Assembly (NCBI RefSeq): GCF_963662255.1
Contig: NC_085047.1
Span: forward strand, 48,763,006-48,827,005
Length of the DNA: 64,000 bases
Direction: 5' to 3'
DNA from: Cinclus cinclus
Taxonomy: Eukaryota > Chordata > Aves > Passeriformes > Cinclidae
Numbering within the stretch: position 1 is the first letter of the stretch; every line of letters starts with the position of its first letter. The translations under genes were made by a program, and so were the position numbers. Positions 12,501 to 25,300 of this stretch are shown one piece after another. The notes under the pieces were generated by a model, which saw only the letters and a program-made list of their open reading frames with translations, did not search any database and had not been told where the DNA came from.

Positions 12501-15500
12501 GTGGATTTTATGGTACTGTGATTCTTTTACTGGGCAGGTAATTATCTTCTGTCCCAGAGAAAGCTATTGAGGATGTACCTGCCATGAGAACAAGCTATTG
12601 TTACAGGAACCCAGCCATCCCTGGGGGCTGGTGCCAGCATAGTAACAAAGCTGTGTGTTTAAATTATACAGAGGTGGTTAATGAGTTTTCACCTTGTCAG
12701 GAGAGCAGTCCAAGGTTAACAAATGATGTGTCCCAAAAACGAGAGTGAGGAAAGCTGAGTTTTGAAAACATACAACCTTCAGGGTGAGCCAGTATTTTAA
12801 AACAAATCTATGATAGTATCTTTCTTTTTATGGAAGCAAGGCTTAGCATTACAAAAAGCAGGAGACAGGCTCTGATTCTTAGTGCAGTGTGGCAGCTAGA
12901 ATATGCTTAGCATGTTATTATGCTATCAGTGGAAGTGTTTAATGAGATTTACTAGATGTTCCCAAAGCTGTCCTGTCATGTTTATGTATTCAGACAGAGA
13001 CTCAGTAAAGTGGCCTGTGATTTATTTGGCTGGCAAGCCATGGCAAAGGGGGATTTCAATGTTGCATGCTACATCTTGTCAAGCAAATCTGCTTTCATTT
13101 TTGCTGAGATTTTAAATGTCGCACACGAAAGGAACAGAGCACATGCATTTTCTTTAAATTTTGAGAGGCATTTGTATCTGCCACTTGACATTTGGATTGC
13201 AAAGATACCCCTACATGATCAAGGATGTGCACATTTAATGTATTAGTATCCAGCTAATTGGGGGAAGCTAAAAAGAATTATATTTATTTTAAAAAAAGAA
13301 GAAAGACTTGTAATTATTTATGAGAAAATGCTTTTGGGTTTGAATACTAGGAGATCCCATCCCTGCTGTGCCACATCCTCAAAGCAGCGCTTCCCACATC
13401 AACCATCCTTTAAATGTTTGGATATGAAGCTCCATCCTCTTCTCTCACCCCATGTTCACAGACCAGGACCCCAAATCAATCCCACCATCTTCATTTCCTT
13501 CTTTTTATATTCCTGATAGACTCAGGTTGGCACTCCCTTGTCTCTACAGCCCTGATTCCTTTTGGCTCACATCTGTAATGAGTCCCTGCAGAGCAGAGCC
13601 TGTGGTGGGTGGGGGGCTGGGACCGTCTCCTTCACACCGGCACAAACTTTTGATGTCTGTTAATTGGCACTCACTGCATGTGTAAAAGTTCTCACTCCCA
13701 CCCTATTCACACTTCTGCTCACTTTATTTTGATACATATCAAACCTGGGTCCATTTTTGTTTTGTGATTGCCATACTTAAATCCAGACTCTCCAGCACAC
13801 ATCTCTGGATTACTCATAGAAAGCAAGACATGAGTAGCATAAAAGCATAAAATAAAAATTGCTATTTTTGAAGCAATATTCCTGAAAACACTGTAAATTG
13901 TCTTGAATTTGCATAAGTCTAGAAGTTTGTCATAGGAAATCATTGCCAGATTAAAGTGTGTCTCACAAGAGTCTTCAAGGCTCTATACAAATACCAGCAA
14001 TACTCAATATTTTGGTACAGAACTCGAAGCCTGAAGAAAACTTGCAACTCACACAAAGACTGTTGAAAGACCTGTAGAGATAATGGGGCAGATCTAGAGA
14101 GAGGCCTGGAGTGCTGGATGAGTTGGCTTTGTTACGTGAAGTTGTATTTAAGTGTAATCTAACAGATGCTTTTCATAGGAAAACAGTGATGTTGATAAAA
14201 GCTTAAGAATCCCACTGAGCATGCACTTGAATATTAAATTCTAGTTTGGTGCTACAGCAAAAAATGCTCATAAGATATATAGCTAAAAGACTGCTGAGTC
14301 AAAAGGGAGCTAAACTCTGTACTTAGCATTGGTGGGATTGGTACTCAAAGGCTGCACCCAGTTTATACATTCAAAAAAAGAATGATGAAAATTTGCAGAG
14401 GTTGTAAAAAGGTCACATACTTTTTCTGAAGATAATGCTTTACAATAAGTAATATAAAGGGCATTTTTAGTCCTGGGTGCTCACTTGATGTTGATCTTTA
14501 TCACTTTGCTCGTTTATGCTTTACCTGGTCCAGGAGGTCCCAGAGCCACAACCTGAAGGGGGCCATGAGCATAACCAGGGCAGGTGCTGATGGGTGCTTG
14601 CCCTGCTGTCATGCACTGGCCTGGGCACCTGCATTTGGGCCAGACAGAGAATGGGGACAGAACACAGGACTGGATGGACCACTGCTTTGCCACACATTGC
14701 TTTTCTAATGTCCCTGACAGTTTGTCCAGGTTCTAATATTTCCTTAAAACAAAATTAAACTTTGGGCGGATTGCAGGGGTAATGATAGAAAAAAAAACTC
14801 AGAACTTTTGATGAATAAGGTAATGCACATCTGAGCATCTAACGGTTCCTTCTGTTCTAAAATGTGTTCCCATTTGCAATGTTGAAGTCTTGAGGTAAAT
14901 TTTTAAGCACAATACCAAGTTCATGTTTAAAGGCATGAGTCTAGCTGCATGGTCAAGTGACAGCTTGCTCTAATTCCTTGAAGATCTCTTCTCCTCCTAA
15001 AATATGACAATAACACACAAGATAACATGCCTACACCACTCTTGCTTTGTAACCAGTTTGGTGGATTTGGCAAAACACGACTCTCTACAGCTTCCTAAAA
15101 GACTCCTCATTTATCCCATTTATCCAGCTTACTATTGAGGAGATCTCTTGCTATATCTCTTCAATGAGTATCCATCACCTTCAGGGAAGCTTGATGGTGC
15201 CTCTCTGCTGTCACAGAAGGAGGGCAGGATTTGAACTAGGTTGCTATTCCTTGGCCTGTGCAGTTTCCTGCTGCCTTGGGTGCCCCTCAGCATGAGGTAT
15301 CTCAGAGGTCCATATTCCATTAGGAGGACAAGGGTGCTGAAAGCTGGGCATTGCAATGGCACATAATGGTAAATTATTGCTAGTGTCCTTTTTCCAGGAT
15401 CTGAGCATTAGTCTCTTTGTGCTTTTAATTCCTCATATGTATAACTACTCTGTGAAACAGTGGGGGTAATATGATGTTAAATATGTTCAAATTGTTAAAA

Positions 15501-18500
15501 GATGTTAATTCCTGAGTCATTTGGATAATCCCATTTAGTGATGGGGCCCTTGCCAGTGCCTTGGACAAACAAATCCTCAGATTTGTGTGGTGCCTTCAGC
15601 TGTGAGTCAGTTTGGAGAGATCAACCAAGTGGCAGTGGAAAGAATCCTACTAAGGATCACACTGGCAGCTTTGCATTTCTCTTTGGAAAATGTTCTAAAA
15701 TATTCCCTTCAAAGAAGTGCTTTCTAGTGATAAAACTTGTATGTAAAACATCTGGTGGAGTGCGTGGATAGTCCTGATGTCTCCTGCCTGAAATCATAAT
15801 TAGTGTACCTGATAACTGTGAACAAAATTCATGGTGAGACACATGGGAGAAAGCATGTATGTCACTACTTCTTCCCTTAATTATATCATATACAAGTTTG
15901 CTGGCAGCATCTTGACACTTGTGTCCTCTAGGACAGTATTTAAATCCAAATCAGAGGGAAAGAACACAGCTGCTAAAACACAGATTTTCCTTTCTTGATT
16001 CATCTCTGTATTCAGATTCTGTATTTCAGCATACATTCAATTTTTCAAAAGTTGTTGTTTTGCAACATCTTTAATGCATAGTGTTTCATGGTAGTGCCTT
16101 AAGAAACAGTTGTCGGTGATTGCAGAGCTGTTGCCACCATTACTTTTGTCAGCACTCTAATTGTTTAGTAAAGGCTATTATGTATTGCTTTTATAATGAA
16201 TTTTTTCTGCTCAGATCTCATTTGCACTAGTTTATTTCATTTCTAATCACCTTTTCCAGCAGGGCTTATGCAATTTGCCAAGTTATGCGCAGAGATATAA
16301 TAATGAATGTTTACTTTAATGTCTGAAAGACAAATGAGAGGCATGGTTTCTCATTAATTTCCATTAATAGCATAAGCGTGTTGGATTTGCCACATAGTGC
16401 TTTTTTCTAATGAGGAGGTTCAGAAAGATTTTTGCTATGTCTTCAGAGAAAACTGTGTGACAGAACTGCATGATTTGCCCAATGGCCTTAGGTGGAGAAA
16501 CACAACTGAAACATCAGAGATTTCTTGAGCCCACTGGCACCTTGATGCAATTTTGGCTGGAGACAAATGCAAGTTAGACTACCACACTTAAGAAATCTGA
16601 TGGTTCTTGAAAGTATATCCTGCAATCAGTAAAATTTCTCACATATTTTAAACATCCATCTGAAATGAAGCAAGCACCAGCAAAACTCTTCCTACATTTT
16701 GTGTACTTTTGCCGTGTTCTTTCTGTCTTGCAGATGCTGGTATGTGATTGGCACACAGAAGGTCTTTCTGTGTTGTCTGTTTGGAGGATGGGAAGCAACT
16801 GAAGGTGTACAAAGCCTCTAAACACAACAGAGCTAAGAATAAATATTCACAGCTGAGCGTTTTTATTTGAATCTTACATTGTGTGCATATTAGTAGGAGT
16901 GAAAGTGGAGGCTGAGTTTGTATTTTGCAGTATTTCAAGTTGGATTGGAATAATAATGTTAGAGCTTTGTGTTTGCCATGCAGAGGGCTCCCCAGCAAAA
17001 AGCTTACAAGTGTGGCAGCAGTTCAGTTTCCAAATCTCTGGAGTCAAAAGCAATTTGTCATTTGGCATTTATTTCAAATAAAAAAAAACCTGGAGGCTCT
17101 CTGGTAGATAAATAGTCACAGGACTTGAGCTTGACTAGGAGGTGCAAAGCAAATAACATGTCTAACACACCAAATTCCATGCTTATTTACAGGTGAGGCA
17201 GGCTGTTTAATCATATGTTATTTTTAAAGGGTATGCTTTCTATGGCAGTCAGCATAATTTAAACAGATGAAGGGAGATTGGAAAGTGGTTTGCTTTTGAA
17301 TTTGTTGGAAGATTTCTACTTTACTTACTATGAAGTTTGGATTAATGAAACAGGAATGAGTTCAAAATACATTTTATGCTTACTGATTTGTGGTACTTGT
17401 GCTTAGAATGCATCCAGGCCTTTCAGTGTTCCTATTTCAAATTATTTGCATTAGGCATTGAAAACTAAAGCTTAATGCTCAGTTGGGCTGGAAAGCAAAG
17501 ACTCTATCCCACGAAGAGATATTGCAGCTCCAAAATTCGTTTTCATTTTGTGTCAAAATGAAGCTGCAAACTTTTCAAAATACATTCACTAAGGATGACG
17601 AGAGGTGTAAAGACAAGGGTACTCTTTTGGGATGCAACATGTAGAGGTGTCACTACTTACTTCCCTGATTCAGCAACAAGCAGGACTGGTGCTTGGTCTT
17701 TGCATCGACCACAATGGGTACTGGCTATTCTGGGCTGAAAACTGAATTCTCTCCGGCACAGTATCCACAGGCCATTTCCATTGTAGCATTCATGATACAC
17801 AAGCAGCACTCAGATTTTGCAGGTCAGATGAGGTCTTTCTCTCTCTGGCTTTTAGTAAAACAACCCTACTTGGACTTCTTCCAGATTTCTTGAAATAAAT
17901 ACAACTCTGAAAAATCCCTTGGTCTTGCCAAACTGGAGTTTGATTTTGTTCCATGAATGTCTGACAGCTTGGGTAAAAGCAGTCCTGAAAATAACTTTAC
18001 ATTTTCTCCTCTGGCTTAAGAGAAGGTGTAAGAGAGCTTGTGAATTTACCTGTGGAAATTTACTTGTTGAATGTCTCCCTAAGTGTGTATGGAGAAGCTC
18101 CAGATAAATAGTGGCAAAGTTCCCTCACTGCTTGCCTTCTGACTCCCCATTAAAACCTTCCTTGCTGGGACATTTAAAATAAATCACTGCTGGTTGCACA
18201 GGGAGTGGCCCATGGACAATCCTAGTGCTGGCTTGTTTCACTCTGCTCCTTCCTTCTGTCCAGCTATACCTGCCTCTTGTGTCTCATGTACATCACAGGG
18301 CAGGAGCTGTACCAATTTTAATAGGCTAGTCCAGGACTTCTGCGTGCTAATAATGACTCTCACAGTAAAATGAAATATATTTAGCTGCCTCAGTTTAGTT
18401 ACACTGCCAAGTTTCCTTAGTTTAAGCAAATAGAGAACAGCTTTCCTCAGGAAAGATGGAACTACATGCCTGATTTACATTATGAACAAAATACTTGTGC

Positions 18501-21500
18501 TAAAAAATCCTATTGTGTGGCAGGGCTGAAATGGAGATAGACACAGTCCCCTGGATCCAGTCAGGAGGTTTAAGACCAGGAAGGAATTTATCTTCAGGTC
18601 AAACTAGCAAGCACTATTTTTAATTTTTACAGCTTAGAGTCTTTTTTAGGGTCATCTCAACTCTGTTATGTAATAGACTCTCTGTTCCTACAGAAACATG
18701 AGGAAAATTATACTTTTCATTTCTGCTGGGTTTTTGGGTGGGTTTTTTTTTTGTTTGAATTTTTTTATGTGCATGCACATTGTCATATCTGAGGCCTTTA
18801 GTCTTTTAGATGAAAGATCTTAAAATTGTTTGGGGCATGTTACAGTCCTTTTTGGTTTTTTATGGCTTGCAATTGCCATGTGCACCCGAGTGCATGTTAT
18901 TTATAGCTTATTGTTATGTTCCTGGAACTTTCCTTCCTAGATTCAAGAAAAAACCCAATCACTTCATCTGTTCTTTGGCATCTTGCAGTAGCAACAGGAA
19001 AATTGTATTTTAGTGCATTAGGAAGAGATATTGCAACACCTCTAAATGTTTTGGGGCAACAGCAAGTGATGGAAACTGAAGAGGGAATAATAAATAGGAC
19101 CTTCCATCATTCTGGAGAGAGTGGTGTGATTTATATAATAACCTGAAAAAATAATTAAGATATCATTATCTTGTTATGTATTTCAAATTAATCCTCTGAA
19201 AACCTTGCAAAAATGTAGATTTGTGGTCTTAATTATTACCTCACTGCATATCTTGCTGAAAATCGATGAAAAAGGATGATGGATTTTGTGGGATCTCCTC
19301 CCCTGCCACATGCCATAAGAAATGTGGGAAAACATGAGGAATGTCAGCTAGATAAAAAGCCCCAAACCACTTTATTTCATCTGGTGATGTTTATAACCAG
19401 CTGTGTATAAATGCAATAGATAAAGAGGCCCTGGAGATGTGAGTAACACAGGGGCAAAGATGAGTCCAGAGCTCCTGCCCCTGTTCTTGGTACAACAGTA
19501 TGCTCTGGGGAGTGGGAACCAGAACCTCTGACTCCTGCCTGTGTGGGTACCTTGACTCCTGGGCACAGGCTTTGCTCAGTCTTTATCAGTGGCTGCTCTC
19601 CTTTCAGACACCACTGAAAGTTTTGCCACCCTGCAGAGCAGAAAAAAAAGGTGGGAACATCAATAAGAGCAGCCCTTTTTGTGTGAGGTGAGAAAATCTG
19701 AAGGTCAGAAATAGACGGGAAGTGGCCTGGGCAGCAGTAGGTCATGCTGGTGCACAGTGAGTCCCTGATCCCCCACTGCCACAGGGGCACTTGGATGGCA
19801 ATACTTGGTGCCCTCAGTGGTGTGGGACCTCATGAGAGAGGAGCAGGGGTTGGGCTGGGGCAGTGCCCTTCTTGCTGTCAGCCCCGAGCTGTGCAGCTGC
19901 TTTCAGTCTCACTGCTGCAGCTAGAGCTGAGCCAGGGATTAAAATGCTGCTATCAGAAGCTTGTAAATAAGAATTCACATGTGGTGCTAAGCCAGTTTGG
20001 TGGTGTTATTTCCTTTTTGCTGTTGTTGCTTAAACTGCACTCAGCAAAAAGCTTAAAAGGATTGAAAAGTGTCAGAAGTGTAAGAAAGCTTTAGACTTTG
20101 AAGTGGGCATTTGAAGGGCTTTCCTCATACGCTTTGGTCATAAAACAGCTTTCATTTCTACACAAGCACTGATGGGCTTAGAATTTACTTTATGGCTGGT
20201 GAAATGACTGGAATTTGCCTACTCAGTGGCTGCTTCTGCATCCTGTGTGTGCAGAACAGTCCTATTGTCTTTGACAAGGATCTTACCTGAGAAGGGTAAT
20301 GGGCATTGACACAATGTTTTGCTTCCTGCCAGCTACTTGCAGTGCCTTTTTCGTGACAGATTCCTGTATGCTTGAGATACAGCTTTTCTGGGTAAATTCA
20401 TCATGTCGAGAAACTAAATATCAGCATTCAAACTTTCCAAAGGCATTTTCATGCTTCTGTGTTCTAGATTGTTTTGGTTTGTTTCTCCCTGAAGGAACCA
20501 GCGGAGATTGGAAGGAGGTGATTTGACAGGACAGCATGAAGTCTACTGGCCTGTTTCTGCTTTTGCTGGCTGCCCAGTTATCAGAGAAGCAGGAAGGATG
20601 TTAACAGCCAGGGATGATGCAAGGGAAACGCTGGGCGATGAGCAGGACAGCAAAGATGCAGGTGAAGCATTAGCAGAAGGGGTGGAAGGGAAAGGGGGAG
20701 TCCTGCTCTGGAGCAATGTCCTTATGCATGTCTGAGAGTTAGCTGAGAGGAACAGTCGGAGAGCATGAAAGAAGGGGTGGTGCACTGCAAATGGTGGGAG
20801 GCATGAGCCAGACCCTGATGTCAGATCTGCTTTGGTAACTGCTGTGATTGTAAACACCAGCCCAGGGCCTGAAAGCACCCACAGTGTGGGCTGTGGGTGG
20901 GTGAGGTGGGCCATGAAGAAGGAGACCTGGAGGACCAACAAGAAGATTAGGAACATGATTTTACCACCAATTTATCTTTGGAAAGATCAATCCCATCACA
21001 GTTCTCTCCTGCCCACAAATGTTGTGTTTCCACAGCACTGCTTGAAGAATTCAGAACTTCAAAAATACATTAATTTCTATTGACTTTCTCAGGAGCAATC
21101 AAGATTCCCAGTTCAGTGTTCAGTAAACAGGCTAAAACTGAAGGAAACAATCCTCTAGCCTCCAGTCATGGTGACACAGGGACTCTCACTCCCTCAATGG
21201 CTCTGCTGATCTATCCCTCTCTCTTTTCTAATTTGGCAGGAGCTTCAGGAGACCTGTGATATCTAAGGATTTGTTGGAGCCGTGGTTATTGGTGAAATGA
21301 TATAATAGACAAACTGACAGCATTTTAACCTTCTTAAAATACTCATACACTTTCAAGGTACTCAAGGTTGGCATGCCACAGAAATTGTGCTCAGTGATAA
21401 CTTTGGATATATAGCCAGGTTGTTTGCCTGCCAAGATGTGTGGTCTGAACTGCAGCCAATATTGAATTATTCAGGTGGTTGAAGGGCATTCTAATAAGAC

Positions 21501-22289
21501 AACATCATATTGACACATTTATGCTTATAAAGTAGCTGAAAGTTATTTTCAATAAACTTTCAAAACCAAAAGTAGTTTTAAAACATGGTATTTTTAGCTA
21601 AAGTAAGATATTATATGGTACTTCAAAATCTGTTAAAAAATAGATATTATGCAGTAACAAAATAGGTTATTTGAGCAAAAATTAGGTTATTTTCTCTTTT
21701 CAAATCACCTGCAAAACTTTTAAATTTCAGTTTCATGTAACTTGCTCTGAAAAATTATATAAGTTTATGGATTTTGGCTTCAAACCTTTTGGTTTTATTA
21801 CAGCTATTGGTATGGGTGGGCAAAATGCAACTCCTTGCTTGGAGATGGCTTTGCTTATTCAAACCTGTGGATGTACTTTTTTTTGCACTTTAGCTGGTTT
21901 TCCAGACCCCACCTAAAGCAAAGAAGGCAGCACTCTCAAGTTGTAATTCACCTTGTCTTGAGGCAGATGAAACCCATTAAGTAAACTAACAGTTCTCTGA
22001 AGTGATGCTGCTGCTCTTGGTTTTGAAGTTTTGAAAGAGCATCCTATTGTCTTGACTGGCTCCAAAGTGTCTCCTCCTGCACAGCTTCACCTGTGGGGGC
22101 TCTCAGCCACCAGTAAGACCTTTACCCTTGGATGCCAGGTGATTTCAGATACCCTTGGAGTAGGTTGCTGAGTGCTCTGATGATACAAACCTGCTTTGTG
22201 AGCTTTTCTAGGGTGCAAAATGCAGTTTGTGCACTCCTACCTTAGCACACCGTGGTGCTGTGGGATGCTCTTGATTTTTCCACGAGGCT
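9508..22289. other. Unique non-coding stretch, no gene recognised
   Basis: No coding region can be supported. The longest frames (about 125 codons on each strand near 12.03-12.46 kb, and 137 codons on the minus strand near 19.4-19.8 and 20.5-20.96 kb) overlap frames on the opposite strand and resemble nothing known. A short CT run lies near 12332-12345. A GC-rich block occurs at 10050-10350 and another at 14525-14700. The part at 16040-16390 has the texture of a conserved non-coding element (see findings). A strong acceptor-like string ends at 16733, but the frame after it closes within about 23 codons. Confidence 0.6.
10140..10161. other. GC-rich perfect hairpin inside a GC-rich block
   Basis: GGCCAGGG (10140-10147) and CCCTGGCC (10154-10161) are exact reverse complements, separated by a six-base loop, giving a stable eight-base-pair stem. 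It lies in a block of about 300 bases (10050-10350) that is clearly more GC-rich than its surroundings. There is no T-run after the stem and no gene next to it. The complementarity is visible; a function is not. Confidence 0.55.
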
Positions 22290-22307
22290 GGGGGGGGAGG
22301 GGAGGGG
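22290..22307 (+). other. G-quadruplex-forming motif
   Basis: Runs of 8, 4 and 4 guanines are separated by single adenines (22290-22297, 22299-22302, 22304-22307). Splitting the eight-G run gives four G-tracts with very short loops, which meets the usual G-quadruplex pattern. The flanking DNA is ordinary AT-rich sequence and contains no CpG island, so a promoter role is not indicated. This is a structural prediction from sequence only. Confidence 0.75.
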
Positions 22308-25300
22308 TGAGCCCAGGCATAATTTAATGCTGACAACAAGGAGGTGATGAGTTACATTTAGCTCAGACCGTATTGCTGCCTGATGGTGTGGGACACAGTC
22401 TCTTAACAATTCAGGCAGTGAAGGAGAGCAGTCTTATCAAACTTTCCTAAGTACTGAAATAGCTCTTCTGGAAATCAATGCTATTCATGCTCTGCTTGCC
22501 CTTTGAATGGTATCATTTACTCAGAATATAACATTGCACCTAGTGCTGCATCTTGCTGTCATTGAAACATTCCCCTTTGTATTCCTCAATGCAAAGCTAA
22601 TAGCTTCTATGGAAAAGGAATCTGAGACTTAAAAGCAGAAGGCAAAAAAGAAAAATGTGTCAGTCTTAGAAAACCTGCTGGCTCAAAGGTATATTTAAAA
22701 TATATTATAATAAAAGGACCGTTGAACTGAAAAATAGAGTCTTTGCTTTTTTCCTTTGCATAGCCACAGTTCTTGGAAGTGGGAATACAGCAGGACATTT
22801 TGGCTTCATCCGTGCTCCAAAATTAAACAGGTTGAAGATGGTCCTCTGGAACTTAGGTCAGCTTGGAAATCATCCCGATAAAATCTTTCAGCCTCCAAAA
22901 CAGGATGGTTACATGAAAACTGCCTATGGGGGATTGCTTCTGGCATGAAGAATACTACTCCTTTAAAGCCTGCCCTTTAGATCTCTGAGTCAAGTCCCTG
23001 AGGTTATTTTTGAACAATGGTGAGCTGAAAACCTTTCTATGCCTGAATTCTGGGTGCAGGCCAGTCACTGAGAGGTTTTCTTCCTGTGCACAATTCCTAG
23101 CACTAGGACTGAGCTCCACATGTCTGTCAGGGATGTGTGGGTCAGGCTTGGCTGAGCTGGGATTGTGAGCTGGGGAGGAGTGGGTATTGCCTGTTCTTGG
23201 CTAGATTGCATCTTTCCCATCTTCTCCATACAATGTTGAATGGGCAATAAGCAAACCCTCTTTGTCAAGTACTGACACCATGCATGCACTCTGCAACCAC
23301 AACTCTGATCTTTGGCAAGCTCAAGAGAAACTACTGCAGTGGGCATAGTGAATGGACTTACATCAACTTATTCTGAAGGGATGATGAAACAGTCTTCTAG
23401 GGACAGTCTTGTATCTGAGAGATTGTTGTGGTGGACGAGCTCATTTTTGCTTCGCTGCTATCCAATCTCTCAGTATCATCCCTTCCTTATGCCACTAATA
23501 AGAATTACTATTACTTCTATTGGCATAATAATTCTTCAAAAACCATAGATGGAGCCCTGTGATAGGTACTGTGCAAAACAGAACCTAAGTAACCATTCAT
23601 GATATGAAAAGCCTTCTGGAGATTATGAGTGTAATTGATCATAAATGATATTATTGTAAATGAATAACCAGACATTTCAGGTGACTGGGAAGATTTACCT
23701 GTGTTGCACCACTGCTTTTCCTTGCAGTGGTCTCAGCTGCTGGAAGATACATATACAGTGCACCTTTTCTCATCTATTTATGTGGTCCTTCTCCATCTAG
23801 CAAGGCTTAAGAGCAGGCAGTAGTTTCTTTTTTACAGAAAACACTGTATCGCCAAAAGTAGATTAATTGCCAAATGATAAAGTTAGAAGTATGGAAATGG
23901 TCTAGCTTGGTGGATTCTAATTAATTATGGGCAGCAGCACTATAATCAGAGAATGTTCATTGCATAATGGAGATGCTTGGTTTCAGCTGGATAATCTTTC
24001 CCCCTTCTGGTTTCACCCATGCGATTTCAATAGGATGGACTGGGGTAACATAATTCAGAATCAGGAATAACTTTTTCCTTCTGTTGCAACCAAACTCCTC
24101 TTTATGAAATCACATGATGAAAAGTGATCATTTTGTACATGCAGCTTGTGTGATTCATCTATCTCCATGACTCAGTTACATATTAGCATGATCTTCCGTG
24201 GACTTAATTCTTACGGCGCTTCATCCTGAGAGGAGGCGGACACATGCAGAGATGTGCCATGTCCTGTTGGATGGGATGCATATATCTGGGGATTACTCAC
24301 TAGCTGGTTGAAGGAACAAGGTTTATATTCCACAAAGGAAGCACTGAAACCGAGGGCAGGCAAAACACTTCCCCAGGGATGGAAAGCAGATTTCAAGTCC
24401 CAGAATATTTCCTGGTCTTTGGCTGCTCTGTTTGGTGTCTGCTCATTTAAGGGCAGAATTTAGTAAGTAGCATCAAGCAGACTTCCACAGCCTGAGCATC
24501 CAAGTGACATAGAGAAGCCAGCTTCCACCGAAAACACCGGTGCAAGCCCAGGTCACCTTCCTCATGGCTCCCATGTGTGCTGTTCCACTGTCACAAAAGT
24601 TCTGTGATGCAGTTCTGTACTACCTGAGTGTGCGTACCTTCCCAAATAGTGAAGCTGTCTTATAATACAATTACATTTTTTCTCAAATGTGACAAATATT
24701 GAGTTAAATGCATTTTTACCCAAATCAAAGTCCTCCGCTCTCTCATCTTGGTTCAGCCTCCCTCTGAATGTTCTGGCTTTTCTTGAGCCCATCATTGCAG
24801 AGATTCAGATGATCTCCTTTTCTAAGAATATCTTCAGTACAGCTAAACCCAAGGGGTAGTAAAAATCTGGTCAAAAGCCAAGACTCATGCTACTCTCAAG
24901 CCAAAAAAAGGTTTTGACAAGTTCATTTCCTGAGTGTAATGCTGTTCTCCTGCAACCACCCAAAATCAGAGATAACAGTTTTTTGTGAGTGAAAGTGACA
25001 GGAGATTCAGTACCTTGTAGTACTTAAATTTGGCCTGACTTTCCGGTTCATACTCAGCTGAGTGGGGTTTTGTTCTTATTCCTGCAAAAAGCCTCACTAC
25101 TGTGAGGAATGGTAGACTATTAAAAATCAGTACGTATTTTTCTCTGCACATAGTTGGGTTATAAAGGTTATAATAGTAATTCTTAATTACTAATGAAATA
25201 GGCAATATATTTTATGTTTATTTTTCCATATTACATGTTTTTTATATATATAAGACATAAATAGTGCCTTTGCCATGGGATAGTAATGTGTACCCTTTTG

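Noticed and set aside
15405..15480. Resemblance to a MIR/CORE-SINE 3' part (Cys-rich-free, 'ttcctcatatgta..gggggtaatat')
   Set aside because: The similarity is weak and the expected neighbouring SINE parts are missing or in the wrong orientation.
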